DNA from: Oscheius onirici
Lineage: Eukaryota; Nematoda; Chromadorea; Rhabditida; Rhabditidae
DNA: 64,000 nt
Direction of reading: 5' to 3'
Assembly: GCA_932521025.1 (NCBI GenBank)
Contig: OW051471.1
Location: 10,602,001 to 10,666,000 of the forward strand
Positions 54,439 through 64,000 of this stretch are shown here, in pieces. The notes beneath the pieces were generated by a model. That model searched no databases. It saw nothing but the letters and a program-made list of their open reading frames with translations, and was not told the origin of the DNA. Each line of letters opens with the position of its first letter. The first letter of the stretch is position 1. The position numbers were made by a program, and so were the translations under genes.

Positions 54439-55929
54439 TCAAACAGCCGGAAGCGCAGCTCCGACAGCGGCCTCAATCCCACATTCGTTGACTCCGCGAA
54501 GGAACTTGACGAAGCCTTTATCACCCCAAAAGGGTCCGAACGAGTTGGCAATCAGCCAGTAAGGCGTGCCATTCTCAGTTCCCCAACCAATGATCTTGAC
54601 GCAGTGACGGCTGTGAGAGGTTCCGGCGGTGTGCTGAAAAATATGTGATTGTAGAGCGAGTGCCAAATCTTCACCTTACGTGTTTTCAATTGACGAGAAA
54701 TTGCGTACGCGCGGCCAAGCTATTTTATTAAGATTTCTACTGTATTTTTCGTACGCAACTTTGCGTAATGAAAAGTACGTGAGGTGAAGATTTGGAAAAA
54801 CATTGAACAACAGAGAGATAAAACTGTATTCAACTCACTACATAGACTCCCGAAGCGTAAGCATAGAAGTCCGAGTACATGTCGAAAGTTGTCTTCACCG
54901 GTCCATTCGTCAAAATTTCCTTCTGGATAGAAATTACAGTACTCTGGTCGACAACATCTCCACTGATCAGATATGCTGACCTTCCTAAACATTCTTCTAA
55001 AACAAATCAGTTTAGTATACTTACCGAATGTCTTATCCTGAGTGTAAGATTTAGAGTAGCCGGTCTGACAGGTCTGATTGCATTGAGGAGTTACGTAGCC
55101 AGAACAAGGACACGTCTTGACCCCATGAACGGCACATGGAGGGAAGGGGTAGTTTTGACAGCCTTCATAGTTAGTGTTCTCTCCTCCAGTTACGAAGCCG
55201 TCAGTCACCCAGTGCTGAAGAGTGTACATGGAGTTTCCACCTTGACATCTGAAAATTTGCCTTGGTTTTTTATTTACGGATGTCAATTCTAGCGTTTTAA
55301 TTATTTCTCGGTGAACTAAAAACTAGCAAGAAAAAAATTAAACTAAAAAGTAGCACTCAGCTTTAAGCCAAACGCAAACGGGATCAGTCCAGATAGACCT
55401 ACTCTCACTTCTCTTTCTCCTGTACTCACCCTCCTCCACAATCAGGGCAGCAAGATATCACATCCAGAACTGACATCTCCACCTGCTTGTTGGAATGAAT
55501 ACATAGTCTGTCAGCCATGATTTCAGTGGTACAGAAGGCGTAGCAGCAACCACACTGGGACTGGTCATAAATTTGCTTGATACTGGTGCACTGTGGCCAC
55601 TGATCACGAGAATCAAAACTTTCAGGAATCATGTCCAGAGTTATGTGATCAAGATTAGGAGGGGAATCGGCCCTTGTCGGTTGATCAGCCGTGGCAGGCA
55701 TTCCTCTCATCTGCTGCTGCTTCTCGTCCCAGCCGTAATCTTTTACTTTGAAATTGTTCTGCTTGTTGGAAAGATACTCAAGGAGGTCATTTCCGGCAAG
55801 ATTCGGAAAAGGAAGATCTCAAATTTGGAGTAGTAACTATCTTAAAAGCAAATTCTTACCTCTGGCAGCAGCATAAAAGACGGCGCAAAAAGTGAAGATC
55901 CCGGCTGTGAGCATAATGCCACCGGCCAT
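54439..55929 (-). CDS. Cathepsin B-like cysteine protease B
   Basis: A complete diverged paralogue lying in the spacer of palindrome 2. I chose Met 55929 because MAGGIMLTAGIFTFCAVFYA aligns without gaps with the start of gene C; Met 56010 would add 27 residues. Propeptide-like YGWDEKQQQMRGMPATADQP precedes the mature domain (IPESFDSRDQWPQC). The active site reads QSQCGCCYAF: the catalytic Cys is kept but the usual Ser before it is Cys. His is in SRHCVKIIGWG and Asn in NSFGPFWGDKG. The loop NYPFPPCAVHGVKTCPCSGY resembles a shortened occluding loop with one His. Stop TGA 54439-54441, poly(A) signal about 10 bp later. Four introns; the last holds a small hairpin. Probably secreted or lysosomal, in digestion. 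Confidence 0.88.
54663..54796. mobile_element. Small hairpin element in protease B intron
   Basis: CCAAATCTTCACCTTACGTG at the left pairs with the complement of CACGTGAGGTGAAGATTTGG-like sequence at the right, and inner words (AAATTGCGTACGCG / CGTACGCAACTTT) also pair. It shares the TTACGT/TGCGTA flavour of the element at 53466 but is not the same sequence. Confidence 0.55.
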
Positions 55930-56159
55930 GTGATTAGGAGGGCAAATTTGAAGAAGCCCGATAAGAATGGGTTGGTAGAGAGAATTCAGTGACGAAAATG
56001 ATATGTTCATAGCTGAAAAAGATAAGGGAGACAACAGAGAATGTAGATTGTCCGAGAGCTGAGCTTGGTCGAAGCCTTGAACCAGATGGCATTTTTTGCC
56101 GCCTTTTACGGATACATACAATATATCTGGTGACGATAAAAGAAAAGATCCAAAATATT

Positions 56160-57654
56160 TCATTTTGTTAAAATAGCCGGTAGTGCAGCTCCTACAGCAG
56201 CCTCAATACCGCATTCGTTGGCTCCGCGAAGAAACTTTACGAATCCTTGTTCTCCCCAGAAGGAACCAAAAGTGTTAGCGATCAACCAGTAGGGTGTCCC
56301 ATTCTCTGTTCCCCAACCAATAATTTTGACGCAGTGGCGGCTCTTTTTAGTACCGGCCATGTGCTGGAAAAGAGTATAAGTGAAACAGAATGAGAGACAG
56401 GCATTTTTTAACGCGAAAAAGAGAATGAGAGACAGAAAGACACTCACCATGTAGACCCCTGAAACATAAGGATAGAAATCCGGGTACATGTCAAAAGTAG
56501 CCTTCACCGGTCCATTTATCAAAATCTCCTTCTGGATGGCAATTACTGTATTCTGATGAATAACATCTCCACTGATCAGATATGCTGACCTTCCTAAATA
56601 CTGTCAAAGACCCCTTAGTGTCGCTTACCAAACGTCTTATCCTGGGTGTAGGAGTTGGAATAACCAGTGTGGCAGGTCTGATTGCACTGAGGAGTAGTAT
56701 AGCCAGAACAAGGACACTCTGAGTATCCGTGGACGGCACAGGGAGGGAAAGGATAATTCTGGCATCCGTGATAGTCAGAATTCGCTCCTCCTGTAACGAA
56801 GCCATGTGTTACCCAACGTTTGAGAGTTTTCATCGAGTCTCCACCTAGGCATCTGGAAACTACCGTAAAAGCTCTAATATAACCCCACCCCCTTACGTAA
56901 GATACGCAATTACGTATTCACGTTTTTCACGGTCAAGACGACATTTTTCAGCTTTTTAGTGTTCTGCAAAGTTGTAGAAGACGTCAGGGGCTGCAACTTT
57001 GCAGAACATCACAAAGTCTGAAAATGCCGTCTTGGCCCAAAAAAAACGGGCATACGTAATTGCGTATCTTACGTAAGGGGGGGGGGGGGTGTGCTTTCAT
57101 TAGAACTTTTACGGTATGTCTTTTGATCTAGTGTTCGAAGGGACTCTTACTCACCCTCCTCCGCATTCAGGACAACATGACATTACATCCACTACTGATA
57201 TCTGAACCTGCTTGTTGGAATGAATACAAAGTCTGTCAGCCATGATCCCAGTCGTACAAATTGCGTAGCAGCTACCACATTGGGACTGGTCCAAAATCCG
57301 CCTGATACTCTCGCAATGGGGCCACTGATCACGAGAATCAAAACTTTCAGGAATCATGTCCAGAGTTATGTGATCAAGATTAGGAGGGGAATCGACCTTC
57401 ATTGGCTGATCAGCCGTGGCTGGCATCCCACTTGCTTTTTGCTGTTTCTCGTTCCATCCGTAGTTTTTCACTTCGAAGCTGCTTTGCTTTTTAGATAGGT
57501 ACTCAAGGAGTTCATCTCCAACGAGATTTTGGTGTGGAAGGTCTGCAAGTTCCGATTAACAAATGTTTCTCGATAAATGTTTACCTCGGGCACTAGCCAA
57601 CAGAACGGCGCTAAAAATGAAGAGACCTGGTGTGAAAATTGTGCCAACGGTCAT
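56160..57654 (-). CDS. Cathepsin B-like cysteine protease C
   Basis: The intact parent of truncated copy A. Signal peptide MTVGTIFTPGLFIFSAVLLA; propeptide YGWNEKQQKASGMPATADQP; mature start IPESFDSRDQWPHC; active site QSQCGSCYAI (Cys), SRHCVKIIGWG (His) and NTFGSFWGEQG (Asn); CWA is CYA here. The occluding-loop region NYPFPPCAVHGYSECPCSGY has a single His rather than the HH of typical cathepsin B. It ends VGAALPAILTK at TAA 56160-56162. Tandem with paralogue B on the same strand. Its 3' exon crosses the inner edge of palindrome 2, which explains why copy A lacks it. Confidence 0.9.
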
Positions 57655-58384
57655 CGGTGAGCAACGTGCGAGGAGCTTTTTGAAAGAAAGCTAAATTGGT
57701 AAACCTACAGTTCAGAAAGATTGAAGCGGCTATACAATTGAAGAGACCGCAGAACAAATAAACACTATTTTTGACTGTCGACCAGTGAATTTGAATTTTT
57801 CAATGAGATTCCATTTTTGATGACAGTTTTTCTAACGGAGACGAAACAATGTCGAGGGGTAAAGTACGAAAAAATGCAGCCTTGAAGGTGTCTATGGTTT
57901 TTGTTCAGCACAAAGAAGAAGTTCGGTGATCATTCGGTTCCTTTTGTTAAGGTCAATGTTTCCCTATGATTCGCGACCAATTTGATGATCGCTTGTGGTT
58001 TTCTCGTAAGAGTGGACTTTCAAGGCCAAAGCGTCCTAAAAACTAAAAAAAACCAAAAACGTGTTCATTTGTATCCTCAGATCACCACTTTCTTCTGAAT
58101 CTGTCTTTCTGAAAAATATTGAAACCAGCTGTCAGTGACGACGATCTTTCAGAAATCCTGTCGTTAAAGTTTGTTTTCACTCACTGGCTCAACGGCAGCC
58201 TCGTCTGTTTTTCAGATGACTGTTCGTGTTATTAGCTTAAAACAAAAACATCTTATAAGTAGCCTGCAACAACAAAGCCTATTTTCAGCTGCCTCAAAAC
58301 AGTATTTAAGCAGCTCCACTCTGATGATGTAATCCAATGCGTTCTCTTGGTATTGCTATTACCTTTCTGCTGGCCATTAGTCTC
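56293..58384. repeat. Palindrome 2, right arm (2,092 bp)
   Basis: Mirror of 52198-54288. This arm looks ancestral because both genes it cuts (protease C and the Cys-rich peptide gene) are complete on this side. Confidence 0.95.
56861..57116. mobile_element. TA-flanked foldback element in protease C intron
   Basis: Mirror copy of 53466-53720, one base longer in the homopolymer. Confidence 0.8.
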
Positions 58385-58893
58385 GTTGTTGGGGATCCTC
58401 GTTCAAGTCGTGATTGCTTCCTCCAATGCTTTTCAAAGGTCGGCTACTGGTCTTGAAGAAAATCACTGGTTTTTAGGGCTGCCTCGGTTACTGTGACCCA
58501 GTCAAAGGCTGTCAATGCAGCTGTCCGCCAGATCGGCTAAAGCCAGAATCTTGTGATCTGATGGCCTGTGACCGACTCTGTCGATCTATGGTGAGTGATT
58601 TTGGCTAAAAGTGTAAGTCTTCGGTTGGAAACAAGTTAAAAACGCCACAGAAAGGTTATTGTGAAACACCATTCAAAAATTTTACTAAAAACTAGACGAT
58701 TTTTGTTGCTATCGAACTCACTCGTTCTTTCTCCACTTGCCTTTTAAAATAGTTCGAATGTTTGACAAAGATGCGCATAACACAATTCTCTATACCGTCA
58801 GCCGATTAATAATCCTTCAACTTTCAGCACTGCAGCAGTGGTTCCTGCATCGTCTCATGTGTATGCAACGGCTGTCCTCACAAATTACACTAA
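58337..58893 (+). CDS. Secreted cysteine-rich peptide
   Basis: Exon 1 reads MRSLGIAITFLLAISL plus VVGDPRSSRDCFLQCFSK. Exon 2 (after a short intron ending TTTTTAG) reads GCLGYCDPVKGCQCSCPPDR and DLMACDRLCRSM at a GTGAGT donor. Exon 3 (after a ~240-bp intron, TTTCAG) reads HCSSGSCIVSCVCNGCPHKL and ends at TAA 58891-58893. About 95 residues with around 17 cysteines, so a compact disulphide-bonded secreted peptide. No family is recognised and no function is claimed. Its first 16 codons and upstream DNA are duplicated in the left arm and form the start of the chimeric gene. Confidence 0.75.
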
Positions 58894-59024
58894 TCTAACT
58901 TTTCATCAATTGTTTATTTTGAGATCTCTTATTGGCAAATAATTTTTGAGTATGAAGTGATAAATACACCGATAATTAGGCTAGCACCGGGAGAAATAAT
59001 AAGTTACAAGCATAAAAATTGAGC

Positions 59025-62000
59025 TCATACGGGAAGACTGGAGAAACTCGGTACCCTGAGTCGAGTGTCCCCTTCTCTTTCCAAGTCTGGAGGCAGCTCC
59101 ATAGAGAGACGAGTTGTTGCCCTGTGTCTAATAGGAACGGCGCCGCGAGTGTAGATGTCATGTAGGGCTTCACGAAGTTCCTTCAAAGCAACAACTCCGA
59201 CCAGTCGCCCTCTTTCCGTCACATAAGCGTGATTCAGAGCCAGAAGAGAGAAGAGCGTGTGAACCTCAACCCTTTTTGATTATTGGATAAAATTGACAAT
59301 ACCTTGTAGAGAGAAGTTCCTTTAACCAGTTGGAAGGGAGCCGAGTCGACTGCCAGATCATCGATGTCGATTCTAGTTGCAAGAAGTTCGGCTCGATTTG
59401 ACAGGGAGTGCTGAAAGTTACAATAACATTTACATATCCATTATACTGACCACCGGTTCATGGCTCTGGTCAGCTTGAGCCATCAGGATTGGAGCCACAT
59501 TTGCAGTCTGTCCTTGAACATCGTGAAGAGGAGAGTGAGCCAGAAGAGTATTTCCAGAGATCTGTCTATCAGTCAAGTAGTCCTGACCGTCTAGAATCAT
59601 ATCAGCCGCGGATCTGCTTCTGAAGGACCCAATTGATCCAATAGAGTTGAAGATTTCCGAGGCTGTGTTGCGACTGCTGCTAAGATGCAGACTCGGTTCC
59701 GGGCCGAGTTTTTTGTTCAAAAGATAGACAAGGAACTTTCTGCCTACACTTCCCAGCAAGATCATTGATCCTGAACCGAAAATATTTAAGCAAAAAAGTC
59801 GACTCACTCTTGTCATTGACGTAGGGATACGATCGAAGACTGGGAGTTTGCATCAGAATATCTCTCAGTTCCTGATACGTAGTGTCCCGAGTGATAAAGA
59901 CCATATCCTTGACCATGACCTTATCCACTTTCATGGTGTGGACACTGAACAATATTGAAACAGCAAAAAAAAGTTTCCTACCTGACTCTAGAAGGAGGCA
60001 AATCCACCAGGTAAGGGTAGTTTTGGATTTTGATGGTCGATTCGTAGATCGAGGGTTGGAGGAAAGAACAGAGTGCGGTAGCAATCATCAGAGCAATTAG
60101 TACTGGGAACAGTGCGCAGAGCTGCCCTGTCGTTTCGCACACGATCAGAGCGATGGATCTGAGAACAAATCTGAGAAAAAAATCTGAGAAAAAAATAACA
60201 ATGAATGAGTAACAGCTCCTGTGTAGGCTGCGGCTCCGACCACTGCGTACAGTCCGGGATAAATCTGCGGACCGTCAGGACCACGGAATCCTTCTGGCCA
60301 ACAGAGTGAGATGATTTCTCCCATTAGACGACCTCCACAGGCTCCGAGTACAAAAGAGGGGACGAAAATTCCGGACGGGTAGTAGAGAGTAATGTAGACG
60401 GCGATACAGATGAACTGAAGATTCATTGCTTCTAGTTAAAAAAACTCTATGTCTGTTTTGAAATAATCAAAACTCACATAAACTACCAGGTAACATGCTA
60501 GGGTCATCAGTGGGTAAAACTCGTCTCCCTCTCCAACCCAATGGTTCAGAAGATCCTGAGAGCATGCTTGCCCAGAGCCATTTACTGCGGTGTAGGTGCA
60601 GTTCGACAGAAAGTCAGACAGAGTTTGGCGGAAAGTCAGCTGAATTTTTGATTCATATTTTTTTGTTCAGAATAAGCCTACCGGTCCAGCAATGTACCTC
60701 CCAAATCCTGCCGGATAAGTGACCACAGCAAACAGAGCAGCCATCAGAGCCGTGATCGTTATAGGGCTCTTTCCAAATAGAGACTGGTAGACTCTGTTCT
60801 TCTTCTTGAACATGCAAATTCTTCTGTGTAACCAGACAAAGCTGGCGCCTGCCAAGCCGCAAAGAATTCCTATCAGGACAAAAAACGGAATTTCTTCTAT
60901 CAAGAAGACCTCATTTGGGAAATTTGTCTGGAGGTAGGCCAAAATTGTTCCGGCTACATGCGTTGGGACGAGGAAGGAGATGATGAAGCGGAAAGCCAGA
61001 GCAGCACACGTCGTAGCGAAAAACTGTTTCCAGTAGTTTTTGACTGCGAAATACTTGGAAGTCGACTCGATTCCGTAGAGTACAGCTAAACGTTCTTGTG
61101 TTTTGAAAAAAAGCTTCAAATACCTCCAACAGGCGCTGAGAAAGTACAAGCGATACCTACAGCACATCCTGTCGAGAGCATTTCCATCACACGACCCTCG
61201 TTTGAAAAAAAGAGATTGTAACGACATGCTGCAGTTGTTTTGCTAAGCAACGAGGCAACGATTGCTCCGATGTGCACGAAGGGGCCCTGAAAATTGAAAC
61301 TCAGAAATCGGGCGAGTTTATGTCTTTCACCAGATAGACTACACAAAATTCACAGCTTGAATGTTCTGGGTTTGAAAGAAAGTAAAGTACAATGTTTTTG
61401 TCTTTCGGTACTTTTTCACATAACTTTTAGTTGGACGCTGTAAGATACGGCTATGTGACGAAAACGGTCGAAAGAAATAGAACAAGGATTTTTTGGAATG
61501 CATTCTTTCAGTTTTCCAGCCCACACTCTGTTAATGTTTGGCAAATTATGATGTTTGCTTTCTGAGTGAAGTCATCCTCTGATAAGAGATCACATGTTGC
61601 CAATGCATTTCAATTGTGCTTCGTTATCAGAGGTTTTTGGATCCCAAGACTTCCGAAGTCGAGGGACCACCCATAAAAATCTTTTGATGAAATTTGTTCT
61701 CTGAAAGAGGCATCAAAAACTGTTTCCGATTCACAATAATGATTGTGTCCGAACAAAAGAAGCCTTTTGTTTCAAAAGATAAAATCTGACCCTCAAACAG
61801 AACCAGAAGGCTCACCTCTTTTCCGACGGGCATTCCCGCTCCTAGGGTCAATGTCAAGCCGACAATTTTAGCTATCAAGGTCTTGAAAGAAAGGTAATTT
61901 TTCAGCATAAATCCATGGATAATGACTTTGACTTCCGGAATTCCAGAGCCTGATTTTGGTCTTTCTATAAAAACATTCGGGGAACGTACCAACTGCTTGT

Positions 62001-62678
62001 TTACTGACTCCGTGACAAAACAAAGAAGCACCAAAAACGAGGACAGTCATGATTAGAATCCAGGCGCCAAAAGCGTAATATTCGTGGATCTCTACTAGCG
62101 AATAATAGAGAGAAACCCGGTCTGGAAACAAATTATTATGAAAGAAAGTCGAAAAACTGACAGTGATTGAGATATTCGATGGCGACGTCCATGAAAACGG
62201 ATAAAAGTGCCGTAATTATGCCTAACATGCCACTGAGAAACCAATCCTCGACGAGGAAATGGACCACATTTTTGTAATGTCCTGAATATGAAGATTTTGC
62301 GAAAATTTGCTGTCTGTAGCCACACTAAATGGGTTTTTCTAGATTTGAAAGAGTTTTGAGAGATTTTTGCACATTTTCCGGATGTTTTTCTGCAACCTAA
62401 ATACTACTTGGTCTAGAAGAGTTATAAAATTAAAATGAAAATCAGTTACACTTCTTGTCGCATACCACTTACATACAGAAAAGAGGCGTCTTAAATTCGA
62501 GGGAAGATAAGTTCCCCAAAAATGTAAATTGTATGAACAGCTCACTTTTTAGAAAAGCGTCACAGCTTTCAGTGGAAGCACTATCGGTCTCACAGATAGT
62601 TTCATCCTCGTCGGAGGAATTGGCATCATCATCTACAAGAAGACGAACCTCGGAGCCGTCTCGATCTCTGGAAATCAT
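59025..62678 (-). CDS. CLC-family chloride channel/transporter
   Basis: A voltage-gated Cl- channel or Cl-/H+ exchanger of the plasma or organelle membrane. From Met 62678 an acidic N-terminus ([13 protein letters not shown]) is followed by [20 protein letters not shown] and helix exons. The selectivity-filter motifs are present: GSGIPEVK (about 61950), GKE (end of exon, about 61820) joined across a ~530-bp intron to [15 protein letters not shown] (61289), and [17 protein letters not shown] (about 60385-60335). The gating Glu in GKEGP is kept. Two CBS-like regions form the C-terminus ([60 protein letters not shown]), ending at TGA 59025-59027. Motif layout resembles the CLC-1/CLC-2/CLC-K branch (nematode clh). 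Roughly 850 residues; complete as far as seen, though the second exon is uncertain. Confidence 0.9.
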
Positions 62679-63811
62679 GTTTTCATTGACTAGACTAGTT
62701 GTTCTACTTTGAGCGTGACCTTTTACGCAGCGACATTATCGGATTGAATAGGTATTTCGGGAGTGTGAACAAGTGACTAAACAGAGGAAGAGAGAGGCTC
62801 CAGGTGGCAACGATTGACGGGCAAACGTGTATTGGAGCAGAGCCTGGCAAACATGTGGGGAGCAGATAAAGTTTGAGCATATGTTCGCTTTGTTTTTTGG
62901 CATAATTTCTCCATTAATTTGAAGCGTTTGTCACACTTTTGACATAGTTCCTTATCGCTAGTTTTCAACAGGATGAGTCACCATTGATCGTTCGCTGGTC
63001 AGAACGACGTCCGGTCAACAACAGGTACCTTGATTACATTACCATGACTAGAACACGATAGGCACAGTACATGTACATACTTTTTATAGTTTTGAACTCA
63101 GCGTGGCCGATAATTGAAAAAAACATAGAAAATAACCTATAGTTTAACAAATACGCCAAAACTTAAAGGGAACGTAAGAAGAAAACAATTTTCTGAATTA
63201 ACTTTAACCTACCTACGAGCAAGAGTTCGTAGACCAAACCGAGGCATATAAGGTCGTCCGGGGTAGTTCAGTTTGTGGCGAGACGGGGGGCAACACAAGA
63301 GAAAACCGTCACTTTGCCGCTTGCGATTGCCGCGCGCGGGCGAACGTCTGGTATTATCTCGTGCAAAAAGGCCCGAGGACAAAAGAGTAAAGTAAGCATC
63401 AAAGCCAGTGAAAACTGCTGCTTGTTTCCTCTTCTTGATAGTAGTTACTTTGAATGGAACGACGAAAAATTGTTATATTTAGCATTATGTTCAAAGTTCA
63501 CCCTTCCGTTCAAAGATAAAACTGGCTGTGGCGCTATTTATGTCATGACCACTGCCGGAAAGTGAAAACTGCCCCACAAAAAACCTGATCAATCTTGCAT
63601 TCCAAAGTCAAAAAGATTTCAACAGGTAGGAACAACGAAACTGGCACACCTGGTCAGAGTTTCAATGTAAACTTTCCATTCTGAGAAGCGGTAGTGTAGA
63701 AAAAAATTATTGTGAAAACAAATGAGTCATGTTGAGGTTGCTTTGCATCCGTTCGAACACGTTGCAACCTACTACAGGAAGATCCCAACTGGCTCTCTCT
63801 GGATGGTCTAA
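62679..63811. other. Intergenic, no recognised gene
   Basis: Contains the upstream region of the CLC gene. A plus frame at 63275-63565 has a TATAAGG word about 25 bp upstream (63248) but no recognisable domain, and is not called as a gene. Confidence 0.4.
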
Positions 63812-63960
63812 ACTATCTAAAGCGCAATGGTGTCTGTGCTGGACTCTGTTTGTTTGTTTGTTTGACCACGGCTACGAGATTCGATTCGTAGCGACAAGTT
63901 GGAATGTTTCAGGATCGGAGTCAGTTTTGAATTAGGAGTCTTAACGAGTTTTTGATATGT
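63812..63960 (+). repeat. SINE-like segment, third copy
   Basis: TCTAAACTATCTAAAGCGCA, ATGGTGTCTGTGCTGGACTC, a (TTTG)n tract, then CACGGCTACGAGATTCGATT. The same core as 7085-7201 and, inverted, 6330-6482. It confirms the family is dispersed outside the 2.16-kb element. Confidence 0.5.
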
Positions 63961-64000
63961 TTTGTCAAGAGGTTAGTCCAGTTGGATGATGATCAGAACT

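Overview
The window is a stretch of animal genome that looks nematode (chromadorean-like). The evidence is a set of nematode-expanded families (an Srg-type chemoreceptor, small C6-type secreted proteins, a type II two-domain C-type lectin, tandem cathepsin B-like proteases, a sperm-type PP1), together with very short introns (often 40-60 bp), TTTCAG-type 3' splice sites and AATAAA poly(A) signals. Acceptor-like sites directly before start codons (for example at 21330 and 39099) would fit spliced-leader trans-splicing. No bacterial, viral or organellar content was recognised.

Layout. 1-2066: 5' part of a family-2 membrane glycosyltransferase gene (minus), whose 3' end lies left of the window. 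2067-8872: intergenic and repeat-rich DNA with two tandem small C6-type genes and a 2.16-kb element with long inverted termini. 8873-13779: a large minus-strand gene joining signal peptide, mucin-like Ser/Thr tract, C-type-lectin-like and EGF-like modules and about seven membrane segments. 15054-16270: two convergent secreted-protein genes. 17772-20798: an AAAP amino-acid transporter. 21330-22825: a zinc-type MDR dehydrogenase. 24608-27630: a LysM-like secreted protein and a two-CTLD type II lectin. 27771-50077: a giant palindrome, two 11.09-kb arms around a 127-bp spacer. Each arm carries a PP1 phosphatase, an Srg receptor, receptor and transthyretin-like remnants, a C2H2 zinc-finger gene with in-frame amber codons, small cysteine-rich secreted proteins and poorly recognised exons. 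50175-51168: a CZIB/DUF866 zinc protein. 51620-52245: a chimeric gene. 52198-58384: a second palindrome, two 2.09-kb arms around 2.0 kb, with three cathepsin B-like genes, one of them truncated. 58337-58893: a cysteine-rich secreted peptide gene. 59025-62678: a CLC chloride channel/transporter. The rest is intergenic.

How the parts relate. The two palindromes and a 446-bp direct duplication (1-446 = 51752-52197) form one rearranged locus. The duplicated glycosyltransferase 3' end abuts the outer edge of palindrome 2 exactly. At that junction the promoter, start codon and first 16 codons of the cysteine-rich peptide gene are joined in frame to the last about 154 residues of the glycosyltransferase. 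In palindrome 1 the two identical PP1 genes are transcribed divergently from the unpaired spacer. Most of the window's unusual features follow from these duplications, from foldback (MITE-like) elements in introns, and from TAG codons at the position of a conserved Trp in the zinc-finger gene. An assembly artefact is a real alternative for the near-perfect palindromes and should be excluded first.
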